Assembly: GCF_902148845.1 (NCBI RefSeq)
Contig: NC_043748.1
Location: 19,661,346 to 19,725,345, forward strand
From: Salarias fasciatus
Taxonomy: Eukaryota; Chordata; Actinopteri; Blenniiformes; Blenniidae
Direction of reading: 5' to 3'
Length of the DNA: 64,000 nt
The position numbers were made by a program, and so were the translations under genes. Positions 11,373-27,855 of the stretch are shown here, piece by piece (within the stretch, counting starts at the first letter, position 1; each line of letters begins with the position of its first letter). The notes beneath the pieces were generated by a model. The model had not been told where the DNA came from, made no database searches, and saw only the letters and a list, made by a program, of their open reading frames with translations.

Positions 11373-14300
11373 TCAGGTGGCGGACAGACAGGCCTGCCGG
11401 ACGCTCTGGGCCCAGGCGTGCAGCAGCTCCGTCACCGAGTGTTTGTCGGGGAGCTGCAGCAATTTGGACGTCATGTTTCTGTGGACCGACTGCAGGAAGG
11501 AGTTCGCTCCTGGAAGGTGGGAAATAAAGCTCGGGTGACTCAAGTGCATGTGGGGTTTGAACTTGGGGGCCTCATGTGGAGACTGGCGGCGGCTCTCACC
11601 GTACAGCTCGCCGTCGTCGGCCCAGAACGGACTCTGGAGCGGATAGTCGGCGGGAACGCTGAGCTGCAGCGGCGGGACGCTCGGCAGGTTCTTGTCATCT
11701 GAAAGAGGACGGAGACGAGCGTGACTGTCTGCCCGCGGCGGGCGGAGCTGCTGCGATGCGGCGCGGCGCCCGGCGCTCACCCAGCCGGCACACCAGGTGC
11801 ACCGTGCCGTTGTTGGAGCAGAAGGACGGGTCCAGGTTGACCAGGAACTTGACGTCGAGCCGGGCGACCTCGCCCTGCAGGATGTTGGGGATGGTCTGCC
11901 GCTCGTCGTCCTCGTGCTTCCTCTTCCTGCCCGACACGTTGGGACCCCTGCGGACGGCGACACGGTGAGAAACGGCGCCGTGTGGCGCTCCGACTGACCT
12001 TGACGGGGAGGGGGTGGGGCGACCTACAGGATGGGCGGGCCGTGGATGGCGCTCATTGCCGGCGCGAAGGTCCGGTACAGCGAGTGGTTGAAGACCGGCG
12101 AGCGGATGTTTGCCATGACGGCGTCCAGCAGCGGCTGGCAGAGGTACTGCTGCTTGGGGACCGGGGGAGGCGGCGGCGTGGGCTGCACGGGTGGAGAAGG
12201 GAATGAGGCTGGGGTCAGAGGTCACAGGGTGGAGCTGGCCCGCTGACGCTAGCTGTAGAGCTAATTTAAGAGTTTAAAAACAGGAGTTACCACGGCCATG
12301 TCGTTCTTCAACTTCTCTAAGGCAATCTCGCATTTCTGTAGCGTCTTCAGGGGACACCTGCAGGACACACACACACACACACAATGAACCAGTCATTTAA
12401 AAAGTAAAGGCCGTCAGAGAGTGTGGGTGTGTGTGTGTGTGTGTGTGTGTTACCTGGTGGTTGGATCTGTCAGGATGTTCAGTAAACTCTTCATCTTGCT
12501 CAGGTCCTTCTTTCTGTCTGAAAATACACAAAAACAAATCGTGGATTCAGTGAATCACTCTCTCTCTGTACTTATTTCCTCTCTTTGAACTCGGCTGAAG
12601 TTCCACATCTCGACATTTACTGGTTTCTCTCTTCACGTCGCGGCTGAAGAGTCGCTTTGAATGAGGCCTTTGTTCAACCGTCAAGGCCGACGCATACTCC
12701 ACAAGAACAGAGTTCGGCCAGGAGGGGGTGCGAGAACAAAATGACGTCATTTTCTTCTCGCACCTCCTCCTGCGCCCTCGTCCTGTAAACTTTCTTAGGC
12801 TGGGTGATCGAGAAGTCTTCTGTCATTGGTCAGATTTTCCTGCTTCTTCTACTTGACACACCATTTAACGCCAAAGTGGAGCCGACTGAAGAGACCGTGC
12901 TTTATTAAGTGGAGCAGAAATCTGATCACTTTTCCAACAACGGCTCATAAAGTCAACTGAATTCATCTATAGAATTATTTAACTGTCCAGGGATATATTC
13001 ACATGACTTTTACCTCTTTCTGTTCAACAAAATGTTGAACTGTTCAATGGACAACCGCCTCATTTGGTTATTTATGCACTGAAAATGATTCTGGACTCAG
13101 ATCACGGTGGCTGCTGGTTCCTCCACCTTCTACACTGCCAGGAAGCGGGAGCAGCGGTGCAGGTGGAGCTGGTGGATGTATCTGGTGGGTGGTGCAGTAG
13201 CTGCATATGTACAGATCATGATAAAATCACTTTCAAAGCCTTGACCATTAATTAAAGAGCTTCTCCTTCAGTGTGAGACTGGATCTAGAGACGGACCAAT
13301 AAAACACAAGGTGTCTTAATGCCTGATGATTTGATGGTCAAAGCAGGAGAAAAAAAACCATCAAGAAACTGAAATATACTCAAAATTATTTTTATAATAA
13401 TGTAAAAATTGAATACATATTATTTATAGACTGGAATGTGCATAAAAAACACAAATGAGTTTTTAATTTGGAAGAATTCATTAAAAAAATATTATAAACA
13501 CAATAAATGAGTAGAAATTAATATTGGTGGAGCAGCGCATATCTGTATCAGTCTGCTATTGTAACAAGTGTGGCTCCTCGACAAAAATAATTTAGACAGT
13601 AATTAATTAAGTTTTTTTTTGAGGGGGTATTACTGGCTAAGTAGAGGAAAATTGAAATATTTAATAATGAAAGAACAACAGAGAAACTGATGAAGCTCTT
13701 ACGATTAAATCCGCACTTCTCTGTTTACCATCCAACAACCTGCCTTGTCTCGAGCCATGAAAAAATAAACTTTTACAGCTTTTGCAGAACAAAAATGGGC
13801 TTATTTCTATTTACTTTATGCACAGAAAAGAGATTAATTGATCACCAATACCTGAATGAGGACAGGTGAAGTGGTGAATTCTGCTGAATCGGGAGACTGG
13901 ACTCCTCTTTCCTTCATCTGCTCATGGAAGGCAGCTTCAAAAACTAATAACCAAGTCTTCCATAAAAACGCCATTGTTACACTATCCAGCCATGTAGAGT
14001 TGCTGGAAAAAGTTGCTGGAGAAGCGGCGCCAGCACTGAGGGGGGCGTGGCCTCGGAGTTCTCGCTTCGGCTGGAGTATGAAATGTCAGCCGGCAGCCGA
14101 ACTGTCTTCGGCTTCAGATTAAACCCCTCATTGCTGCTGCTGATTTAGTGGCTCCTGCGCAGAAAAACTGAGCGGCTGCAGCTGCAGCGAGCATCGGTAG
14201 GAAAGCTTTCCCTGTTGGGACGGATTTGAAATCCTGCTGTCGGCCGCGAGACGAGCGGCTCGGTGGGAACCAGGATCTCACCTTCGTTCTTGTCGATCTT

Positions 14301-16055
14301 GTTGATCATCCGTCGCAGCGGCTCGATGTACTTGGACAGCTGCTTCAGCTTCTCCATGTACTGCTGGTCCTCCAGAGAGGAGGCTCCGGCCGGACTCATC
14401 ACCGAGCTGGGGTTTCCTGGGGGGGCGGGGCCACAGAGGTCAAACAGGGGTTAATTCAAGCAGATATAAAGTAGTTTGTGCTGTGGTAATGAAGTGTCAC
14501 TGGATCACTGTAGTGCTGGCTCTGTGGGAGGAAGATGCTCTACAATCTGGACGAAAACACCAAGGCACTGACAGCTCCTAAAAATCGAGGCGAAGAAAAT
14601 CCCTGGGGGGTCACCTGGGGTGTTGAGCGGTCCGGGGGAGGGCACGCCGTAGTTCTGTGGGGTTCTGGAGGTGGCCGGACTCGGGGAGGGCTGAGGGGAG
14701 GGGCTGGGCTGGAAGCCTCCCGGCGACGGCGTGGGGCCGGAGCTGCAGAGAGGAGGCGCAGGGCGGTGAGACGAGGCGCAGCAGGAGGGAGGGGTGGCGG
14801 CGGCGGCGGCGGGGCGGAGTCTCACCTGGCCGAGTTGGGCTGAGAGGTGGGGGGCTGCGGCGACGGCTGCGGCGGAGGGGGCATGGACTGCGGCGTCTGC
14901 ACCTGGACCGGCGAGGGCGAGGACATCATGGTGTGCTGCTGCTGCACCTGCAGGGCCGAAGGGACGGAGACACAGGGACAGCAGAGAGGACGGCGGCTTA
15001 GATGATGGAATTCTCTGTGGTACTGAGGTCAGTCACTGTGTTCAAGGCCAAGAAAAGCTTCAATGCTAACTCCTTTAGCTTCCTGACTCTGACTGAAGGC
15101 ACCTTGACGTGGCTGGAATCCTGTCCACCACTAGTGGGCGCTACAGAGCCGAGTACCTGCTGGGTCATGGTCTGGGCTCCCGCTGCGGCAGCGCTGTTCG
15201 GAGGGATGGACGAGTTGAGAGGCGCTCGAGGAAGCCGTGCAGGAATCTGCATCCCGGGACGAACCAGCTGCAGAGGGACGGAGACAGACGGAGGTGAGGA
15301 CACACCTGTCCCGCAACACCTGGGAGAATCCACTTGAACAGCTCCGACTACACAACATCACCGCGAGTCACTGCTCGAGCCCGTTGATCGGAGGTGCACG
15401 CTCACCTGACCGGGTACGGCGGCTGCGTTGAGCTGCGCCTGAGCCGCCGCCTGCTGGGCCTGCTGCTGGTGCAAGGCTGCACGGGCCTGCTTTCACACAC
15501 ACAGAAACACACAACACTTGATTATCAAGCTCATCTGTGTTTTTACTGTTAAATTAAATTTACTGTTAAATCAGCAGTTGACGTCCAAAATAAGCTTGAC
15601 AATAAATACTGAGATGTGTTTTCATCACATGTGTAAGTTGGTATGTATCCAGGGAGCTTTCAGTTATGTTACAAACAGTAATACCACTGATGACCTGTGG
15701 GGGCAGTGTTGAGCAGTGTAGCTCATGTACGACCAGAGAAAGGAGCAAAGAAGAACACAGTCTTTCCTTCGAGGGATGCAAATAAAAATGTAAAACATTC
15801 CTCAACAAAGAGGTAGCTTTGAAACTTCTTCACCAGCAAAGTTAGAAACGTTCCGTACCTGAAGAGGGCAGCAAACGTTCCTGTGCAGAACCTTTGATTT
15901 GGAGCTAAAAGGAAAATATCATACAGAAGTGGGAAGCAGCCTCACCTGGAAGGCCTGCATCTTCAGCTGCTGCTGCTGCTGCTGGCTCAGGGAGTTGATG
16001 GGGACGTGCTGAGTGTTAATCTGTCCAGCCAGAGACTGAGGGACCATGCCGGCCG

Positions 16056-16105
<50 letters not shown>

Positions 16106-19100
16106 GAGTGTGGCGGCATCTGACCGGGCTGAGCCTGGACCTGCTGCTGCTGCTGCTGCACCATGTGGATGGACTGGGCCTGCACCTGAGCCTGAGCCTG
16201 AGCCTGAGCCTGTGCTTGAGCTTGAGCTTGAGCCTGTGCTTGAGCTTGAGCTTGAGCCTGTGCCTGAGCCTGCGCCTGCTGCTGGAGCTGCAGCTGCACC
16301 ATCTGCTGCTGCTGCTGCATGCGCGACTGATGCATCTGCAGAGACACAAACAAGCCACAGCAGTCAGTGCGCTGAAACACACAAGCTCAGAGCAGATCCA
16401 GCATCCTAATCCAGGAAACACTGCTGCTGATCACAGACTGGATGAAGGGGTGTGTGTGTGTAGGTGCATTCACATGCATACAGATGTGTTCGGGTGCATG
16501 CAGGTTTGTGGAGGTTGTGAAGTGTCCTGAGGCGAGCACCTGGTTCTGCTGCTGCTGGTTCTGCGCCTGCTGCTGCTGGTTCTGGTGCTGCTGCTGCAGC
16601 TGCTGGTTCTGGTGGTGCTGCTGCAGCTGCTGCTGCTGCTGCTGCGCCCGGAGCTGCTGCTGCACCTGGAACTGCTGCTGGATGGCGGCGGCATTCTGCT
16701 GCTGCTGCATGGCGCTCTGTTGCTGCTGCGCCTGCTGCTGCTGCTGCGCCTGCTGGAACTGTTGGAACTGCATGGACTGCATGGACTGCTGCTGCTGCTG
16801 CTGCTGCACCATCTGCTGCATGGGCATCTGCCCCGGGCCTCCGACTGCAGCGAGAGCAAGAGGCAGGTGAGTGCCGGTCAAGACACGCAAACACACGTAC
16901 ACGCGCGCCAAGATGCGCGCACACACACGACGTGCTGAAGCAGAGAAGAAGAGCGGCTCTGATCAGACGCGGCTGGCATCCACCCGACGCTCCGCACATG
17001 TGCAAACACGCCACGCCGAGGAAACACTCACGGGCTTGTGGGTTTCCAGCCACCCCTGCCATGGCATGCTGGCCTATCTGCATCGGCCCCATGGCCCCCA
17101 TGCCCCCCACTGGAGCGCCGGCGGGGCGAGGCCCCATGCCGATGGCGCCCGGGCCCCCTGTCAGGTTAGTCAGGGCATTCATGGGATCTAGCAGAAGGGT
17201 AGACAACAGACAACATTACGCAGCTCCGACATGCACAGCAGGTAGAGACAGAACAGACGACAGAGGACGGGAGAGAAAGACCGGGACCGGGACCAGGACC
17301 AGAGCTCGCCTTACCTGGACCTCCCAGGGCCTTCTTATCTGTGAGGAGACACGCAGAAACAACTCTGATTACAGCGGGTTCGGGTGTCTGAGAGGAGAAC
17401 TTCTGAATTAAACATCAGCTTCAGATCAGAGCCACACAACCGACTGGATCAGTTCATCTAACCCGAGCCCCAAACCAGAACTCTGAGTCTGAAAGTCAAA
17501 ACAAGGCTGGATTTCACATTTCTCTTCAGCTAAGGTCACAAAGTTTCAAAAAGCTTTTTTTTTTTTTTTTTTTTTTTCCTGAAAAATGACTTTATGATAG
17601 CAAGTGACAAAAAATGTCACCCATGTGTCAGTCAAATCTTTAAACCAGCTCAAAAATATTTCTCATATTTTATCCCCCATTTTCACTGAACATTTCCATA
17701 AAAACTCAGATTCAGAGAGATAATCAGAGGTGAGGAAACTGGCTTCACACAGACTGTAATAAAGCACCAAAATCAATCTTCTCACTTATTATTCAGTTGA
17801 TGAACAGTATACTGGAATACAGTGGTTTTTAGTGGCATATAATTCAAACTGGCAACTAAAAATCTAAATTGAACGCGATATAAAGCAAACACAAATGTTT
17901 TGGAAAAAAAACTGTCTGTGCTGTATTCAAAAGCTCGAAGCAGAAGTTCAGTTTAGCCGACACACACACGATTTCTGTTCTTTCCTCTGAGATGATTGTT
18001 TGTGTGATTCATCATCATCTGACGGGTGGACTTTCAAACTTACGGATGTCTCTGAAGTGGATGATGAGTCGAGCCACCAGAGACAAATACTCCTCCTGAA
18101 GACGAAACATCAGCACAAAGACAGTCAGAAAGCAGAAAAAGTATTTTTCTAAATCTTCACGTTGACATTCCACTCTTCAGATATGAAGAGTGTTGAAAGT
18201 GTTGATTACTGTGACACATTTTGCTCAATATGTCACAGCCCACCTACTAACTGGAGCACATATGAGGGAAAACGTCACTTCCATCCTGGCCTCCCTCCAC
18301 TGGCTGCACGTGCATTTTAAGTTTCTTTCATTTGTTTTTAAATCTCTGAATGTTGTGGCCTCGCCTCACCTCTCTGAGCTGCTGCACCCCTACGCTCCTG
18401 CTCGGTGCCTCAGGTCAGCTGAGGGAAGGACAGAGCTTTTCCCTGTCCACGTCATCTCCAACGAGCGACCGTCAGAAAAAGCCCCTTCCTGTTTCCGAAA
18501 CTCTTCTCATGACCAATTCTTTACTTCTTGGCTTTTAATCCAACTCAAGCGTCTGCTCCTATGTTTAGTGTCGGCATGTTATTGTTTTACTACTGGAAAC
18601 TCATGCTTTTAATTTTATGCAGATCCCTTTGTTACAGCGTTGTTCTTAAAGTGCTTCATAAATAAAGCTGAGTTGAGACTCACTCGTCCCGTTTCCATGA
18701 CAACAATCTGATAGAAACAGTTTGACTCTTCTATTTTCAGAAAAGTGAAGCATTTTATAGCAATCATTAGTGAAACATTGAAGAATCTGCAGTTGTGATG
18801 TGAGGCCACTAGATGGAGTAGCTGTAAGACGCAAACATTTTGGCTCCTTTCAGCAGCCATTCTTCATCATATATATCTCAGCATCTGTATGCAAGAAATG
18901 AGAGTGGAATCAATGGTAGTAAAATCACACTTCGATTCAATGTGGAATCCTCTGGTGTTAGCGTTGTTGATCTTCTTGCACATGTGCAAAAGTAATATTC
19001 AGAGACCCACCCGGCCATTACTGTGAAAACAAGCAACCAAACAACTGACAGGGTCAGTTCATGCATCAAGTTATTGTGTTTTCCTAACATATCAGCCACA

Positions 19101-20313
19101 AAGAGTCAAACAATTTAAACTGAATGGAACGAGGAAAAGATGGAAGTTGATGGATCCTCAAGGACTCACTCTGGTCTTAGCTTTGATGTAAACATGGTTC
19201 TCCATGTCTGTGCTGGACTTGTGCGTGGTATTCGCGGTTCCTGCCTTCCTCATGGCATCGTCTCTATGAGGGGACGGGACACAGACACACACAGCTATTA
19301 AAGCAGTAAAACTGGTTTGTACAGATGCACTGGATGCCTTCATCAATGGATGTTACCAGCTATTTGGATCTTTATACAGTAATCATTTCAGTATTTTAAC
19401 TGAAAGTGATGTGTTGTAAATACAAATACAGTCTTATTAGCAGAAGCACTGATTTATTGATAAGTGTATTTTAATATTACACATGACTGCCCGCATGCTC
19501 TGTTGCATATCGAGTAACACTGATGGTTTTCACAACCAGTTGTAATCCATGCCTTATGAAAACTAAATCTCCTCTATTGTTAGATACTTTTTATGTACTA
19601 TGTGTAACTGTTAGACGACTTTACATTACATTCACCTCCAAAATTGTGTTAATGAAATAATTCTTATGTTTATTAGTTTATTAGGTGCAAGCTGAAAAAG
19701 GCGTCTTCCTGACCCTCATTGCGATCGCCACCAAAACAAATAAATGAAAGATGAATCCACTCACGTGACGATATAACAGTGAATTTTAATCTGCGTGTCA
19801 TTTGAATGGACAGTCAATTTGCCTATTATTATAACATCATTTTTATTTAAACTTTGAGTTCCAACTGGTAGTGACAATAATTTTTATTATCGTGATTTTC
19901 TCTTGACTATAGTGGGGATTTCCCAACAGAGTAATGAAGACTGATGTTTCAACAACAGCTAACGGATGAAAGAGCAGCTTTAGCGGCTAATCACGCTAAT
20001 ACCCAAAACAACCATTTCCACGTCTTGTCGGGCAGGAATATAGAGCTGGTCGTTACTTTCCACGCCGTGTTTTATATCGTTGTGTTGGACTTTTGCTCGG
20101 CGTGTTTTCCCATTTAGTTTACAGATTTTTAAATCACGGACAAACGCGCCGCTGCTGCTTCTCTCAGCTAGCAGCTAGCTTAGCTTAGCTCCTGAACCCC
20201 AGAGAAACGAGTCTAAAAACAGTCAATTAGACGGTTTTTCCTCACATCTGAGCTACGACTTTCTGTCGGAACTGCGGGCTCCTCCAGTCGCTCTCCGGTC
20301 CCGGGACCTCCAT
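11373..20313 (-). CDS. med15: Mediator complex subunit 15
   Basis: Eighteen exons, listed 5' to 3' on the minus strand: 20313-20246, 19263-19170, 18095-18044, 17338-17315, 17187-17032, 16844-16540, 16335-15946, 15486-15406, 15267-15157, 14947-14826, 14742-14615, 14416-14282, 12517-12454, 12357-12291, 12182-12028, 11947-11781, 11698-11600 and 11509-11373. They total 2,355 nt, or 784 aa (human 788). MED15 is a Mediator tail subunit that receives signals from activators such as SREBP and SMADs. Exons 1-4 encode the KIX domain (ESDWRSPQFRQKVV, DDAMRKAG, SLVARLIIHFRDI). Exons 5-11 encode Gly/Met-, Gln- and Pro-rich disorder. Exons 12-18 encode the conserved Mediator-association region (KLKQLSKYIEPLRRMINKID, RSPVFNHSLYRTF, LLQLPDKHSVTELL). 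Exon 7 has a pure CAG-type tract and a Gln-Ala array. Intron 2 holds an LINE fragment in the opposite orientation. Confidence 0.96.
12423..12451 (+). repeat. (GT)n tract beside med15 exon 13
   Basis: About 13 GT units a few bases from the exon 13 donor site (12454), with a matching CA run at 12365-12382 on the other side of the short exon 14 intron. Confidence 0.85.
16051..16102 (-). repeat. CAG/CTG trinucleotide tract coding polyglutamine
   Basis: Seventeen uninterrupted CTG units on the plus strand encode a pure glutamine run in med15 exon 7. An uninterrupted tract is likely to vary in length between individuals. Confidence 0.9.
16187..16280 (-). repeat. hexanucleotide array coding Gln-Ala dipeptides in MED15
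   Basis: About fifteen gc[c/t]tg[a/t/c] hexamers encode alternating Ala and Gln. Within it, a 24 bp higher-order unit (three gcttga then gcctgt) occurs twice in tandem, which shows recent expansion by slippage or unequal exchange. Confidence 0.9.
17555..17578 (+). repeat. poly(T) run in med15 intron 3
   Basis: Homopolymer of more than 20 T. No attached element is recognised. Confidence 0.85.
18190..18677 (+). mobile_element. L2/CR1-clade LINE 3' fragment in med15 intron 2
   Basis: The plus-strand frame encodes the conserved C-terminal end of the LINE protein: AHLLTGAHMRENVTSILA, then SLHWLHVHFK, then SELLHPYAPAR. It ends in the typical 3' tail aaagtgcttcataaataaag and a degenerate gttgag repeat. 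The copy is 5'-truncated and lies antisense to med15. Only the last part of ORF2 remains and the frame is partly eroded. Confidence 0.8.
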
Positions 20314-21261
20314 GGCAGTATTTTGGATTTTATGATGGATTTCCCTTCTCAAACTTTCAATGTTTTCTCTTTCCCTCCGTCCTTCTTCGGCTGCTTGTCG
20401 CAACGTAATGACGACTGCGCTGTTTCTGTCTAGGAAAGGTAGCGCCCCCTGCTGGTCGCTCCGGTACTCTGCAGGTGAAAACAATCCGCCCTCTGTTGGC
20501 CGCCACGCTGCACTGCAACTGCAAACTGCACTCAAAATTAACTTATGACAACTTTTACACTGTTTCGCCACACAGGATAGAATTTGATGAATAGACCAGG
20601 ATGCTAAAATATCAGAAGAGTCAGAAAAATGAAGATTAAATACAATGTACGAATTTAAACTGTGACTAATATGGATACAATTTATTGGCAGGTAAATGCA
20701 ATAAAAAACACTAAGAACGATTTACAGTGTTTGATGGTTACAAGAAGGAAGGATTTTTGTGTCTTTTTTGTGTAGTTTTATATATGTCAATCTGTTGAAG
20801 TCTTTTGGAGGCTTCTTTGCAGATTTGCATTAAACGTTTGCTTTCCACTTTTATTTCTTTTTTAAACCATGGACTGTCTCCTGTATGTAATTGTCTCTGT
20901 CATTACTTGAATATTAGTGCTATTTTGGAGATTATTGTTCATTTAATGCCTGAAACAGAATGGGACCATTATTATTTTTCTTTTTCTTTTCTTTTTTTAA
21001 TTTTTATTATTATACGTACGTCTCATTGTGCTGTAAACTTTGGACATGTGTTGTATAAACTGTCTACCTTAGTATATATTTTTTAAAATATTTATCATTT
21101 TTCCTTATTTCTCTTTGATATTCATATTTTTGTGTTGTGCATTGTGGAGCTGTTGTGATGAGCTGTGTGCTTTTATCTTCTGTTCGCACTATTTCCACAT
21201 AAACAAAAATCACATTTTACATCACATCGATAGACTCCTCGTGCAGATTGAGATCTGCATG

Positions 21262-21269
21262 TTACGTAA
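21262..21269. promoter_or_regulatory. D-box TTACGTAA
   Basis: GTTACGTAAT is a perfect match to the D-box consensus RTTAYGTAAY bound by the PAR-bZIP factors DBP/TEF/HLF and by the repressor NFIL3. It lies 411 bp upstream of the nr1d1 start codon and 83 bp before the E-box. Confidence 0.7.
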
Positions 21270-21351
21270 TGTTGAAAACACCTGCCAATAAAACTACTGA
21301 ATTCTCGTCTACATTTCCCATAATCCCACGCGCGCAGAGCAGTGGCAACTC

Positions 21352-21357
21352 CACGTG
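21352..21357. promoter_or_regulatory. E-box CACGTG in the nr1d1 promoter
   Basis: Canonical CLOCK:BMAL1 E-box 316 bp upstream of the nr1d1 start codon. Mammalian Nr1d1 is a known direct E-box target. Further CACGTG copies lie in intron 1 at 23398-23403 and 23710-23715. Confidence 0.7.
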
Positions 21358-21672
21358 CTCGGAGATTTAAAGGAGACGCGGAGCGGGAAAGTGTGTCACT
21401 GGGGCACGAGGCTCTCTCCGCGGTCCCGTTTTCTGCCGCGTGCGGCCGCAGTAAAAGCCCACGCAGCAGCATCATCATCATCATCATCATCATCCTCATC
21501 CTCATGCGCGCGCCCTGTTTGAAAAAATACATACAGAGGCAGCTCGTGCGGCAGACACAGGGACGTCAGCGCGAGCGGAACCAGATTCAGAACAGACAGC
21601 AGAACTATGGACTAGAAGTGTTCTTTCTCCCTCCGGTGACTGCAGCTCAACGCGGATCTTTAAACGGCTGCG

Positions 21673-26646
<4,974 letters not shown>

Positions 26647-27590
26647 ATGAGCGCAGCGGTCAGCTCCGCCTGCTCGGGTCCAGTTTCACGTTTCCGTTAC
26701 GTGAAATCTTCATGAACGACTCAGAGACTTCAAAACGTGAACGCTGACGGTGAAGAAAGCAGGATTCACCATAAATCTCTTCCAGGAGGATGAACCACGT
26801 CCGCAACTTCCACACCAACTAACCCGAACAGCACCAGCCAATCAGAGACGCGGCAGCGGCTCCGCCCACCGGCGAAGGGGCAAAGAGCGGCTGCTGTGAT
26901 CCAGATGTTTGTACAGATGATGTAAATATTATTCAGACTTTAGACAAAGTGTACGAAGTGAATCCAGCGGTATTTTAATCTGTGTGCTCTGTTGTAAAGA
27001 CTGTAAAGACGATATAAATGTATAAATATATAAATATGCAGAGATGAATTCACCTGTCTGTGCTTTTTTGCTGAGGTGCAGGAACAACTGCTTCGTTTGT
27101 CATTTTATTCTTTAGAGCTGAGACACAAATGACGAAAAAAAAAGTCACAAGCTGAGGCTGGAGGCTCAGTGAGCCTGAAAGCTAAAGGAGAAAACCTTGA
27201 AGTTCAGTGAGTTCAGTCACAAATGAAGTTATTCGTTTAAAACTTGATTTTAAAAAACAGGGGTTACACAGAACTTGATTTATTTGTTCAGCAAGTGATT
27301 GATGTTCTTATATTTGGAGGTTGCATTTTGATTTTCTGTGGAGACAAGGAATTATTTCAGTGAGTTCATCTGGCTCCACTGAGACTGTCCCTACATGAAC
27401 TGTGTTATCCTGAGATACGTGTTATATAACATAAAGCTCTCTGCAGACTGAGGTGCTGCTCTTTGAATGTATTAAACTCACAGTGAGGCCGCTCTGAGGA
27501 CACTCCCAGTATCATGTAAGTATCTTTAAGCTGAGGGGAAGAAGTGGGTCGACCTGAGGCCGCATGACAAAACTTCTCCTCTCTGCGCTC
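26647..27590. other. nr1d1 3' UTR and intergenic DNA
   Basis: The first 400 bp are probably 3' UTR. No canonical AATAAA is seen close to the stop; only ATATAAA-type variants occur at about 27013-27035. Nothing else recognised. Confidence 0.4.
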
Positions 27591-27592
27591 TG

Positions 27593-27700
27593 ATTGGCCG
27601 CTTTCCACGTGACGTCACCGTGACAGCTGGCCAATGAGGACCCAGGAGGCGGAGCGTCGAGCGGTGTCCCAGTTTGAATGGGAGATGGCTTTTTACATAA
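27593..27700. promoter_or_regulatory. E-box/CRE/CCAAT/D-box cluster 3' of nr1d1
   Basis: Within 108 bp lie an inverted CCAAT (ATTGG, 27593-27597), a CACGTG E-box (27606-27611) overlapping a full CRE TGACGTCA (27610-27617), a CCAAT (27631-27635) and a D-box TTACATAA (27693-27700). The block is GC-richer than its surroundings. It looks like an enhancer or a small promoter, about 950 bp beyond the nr1d1 stop. No coding gene starts here that I can see. Confidence 0.6.
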
Positions 27701-27763
27701 TGACTGTAAATACAGAACACACGCGCACAAGTTGTAGTAGCGGCGCGTGTGTTTTTAACTGAG

Positions 27764-27773
27764 TCTCTCTCTC

Positions 27774-27853
<80 letters not shown>
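27764..27853 (+). repeat. (CT)n(GT)n compound microsatellite
   Basis: About 20 CT units with one interruption (27764-27806) followed by about 23 GT units (27807-27853). Confidence 0.95.

Positions 27854-27855
<2 letters not shown>

Larger units (their letters stand above)
20314..21672. promoter_or_regulatory. divergent med15/nr1d1 intergenic region
   Basis: A 1,359 bp gap between two divergent start codons. The med15 side is moderately GC-rich. The middle (20,580-21,170) is AT-rich with T runs and nothing recognised. The nr1d1 side carries a D-box, a ZNF143-like stretch (21309-21326, ctacatttcccataatcc) and an E-box within 110 bp. Confidence 0.7.

Noticed and set aside
16104-16938. Plus-strand Leu-, Cys- and Glu/Pro-rich frames opposite MED15
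   Set aside because: Antisense shadows of the CAG and Gln-Ala repeats of med15 exons 6 and 7.
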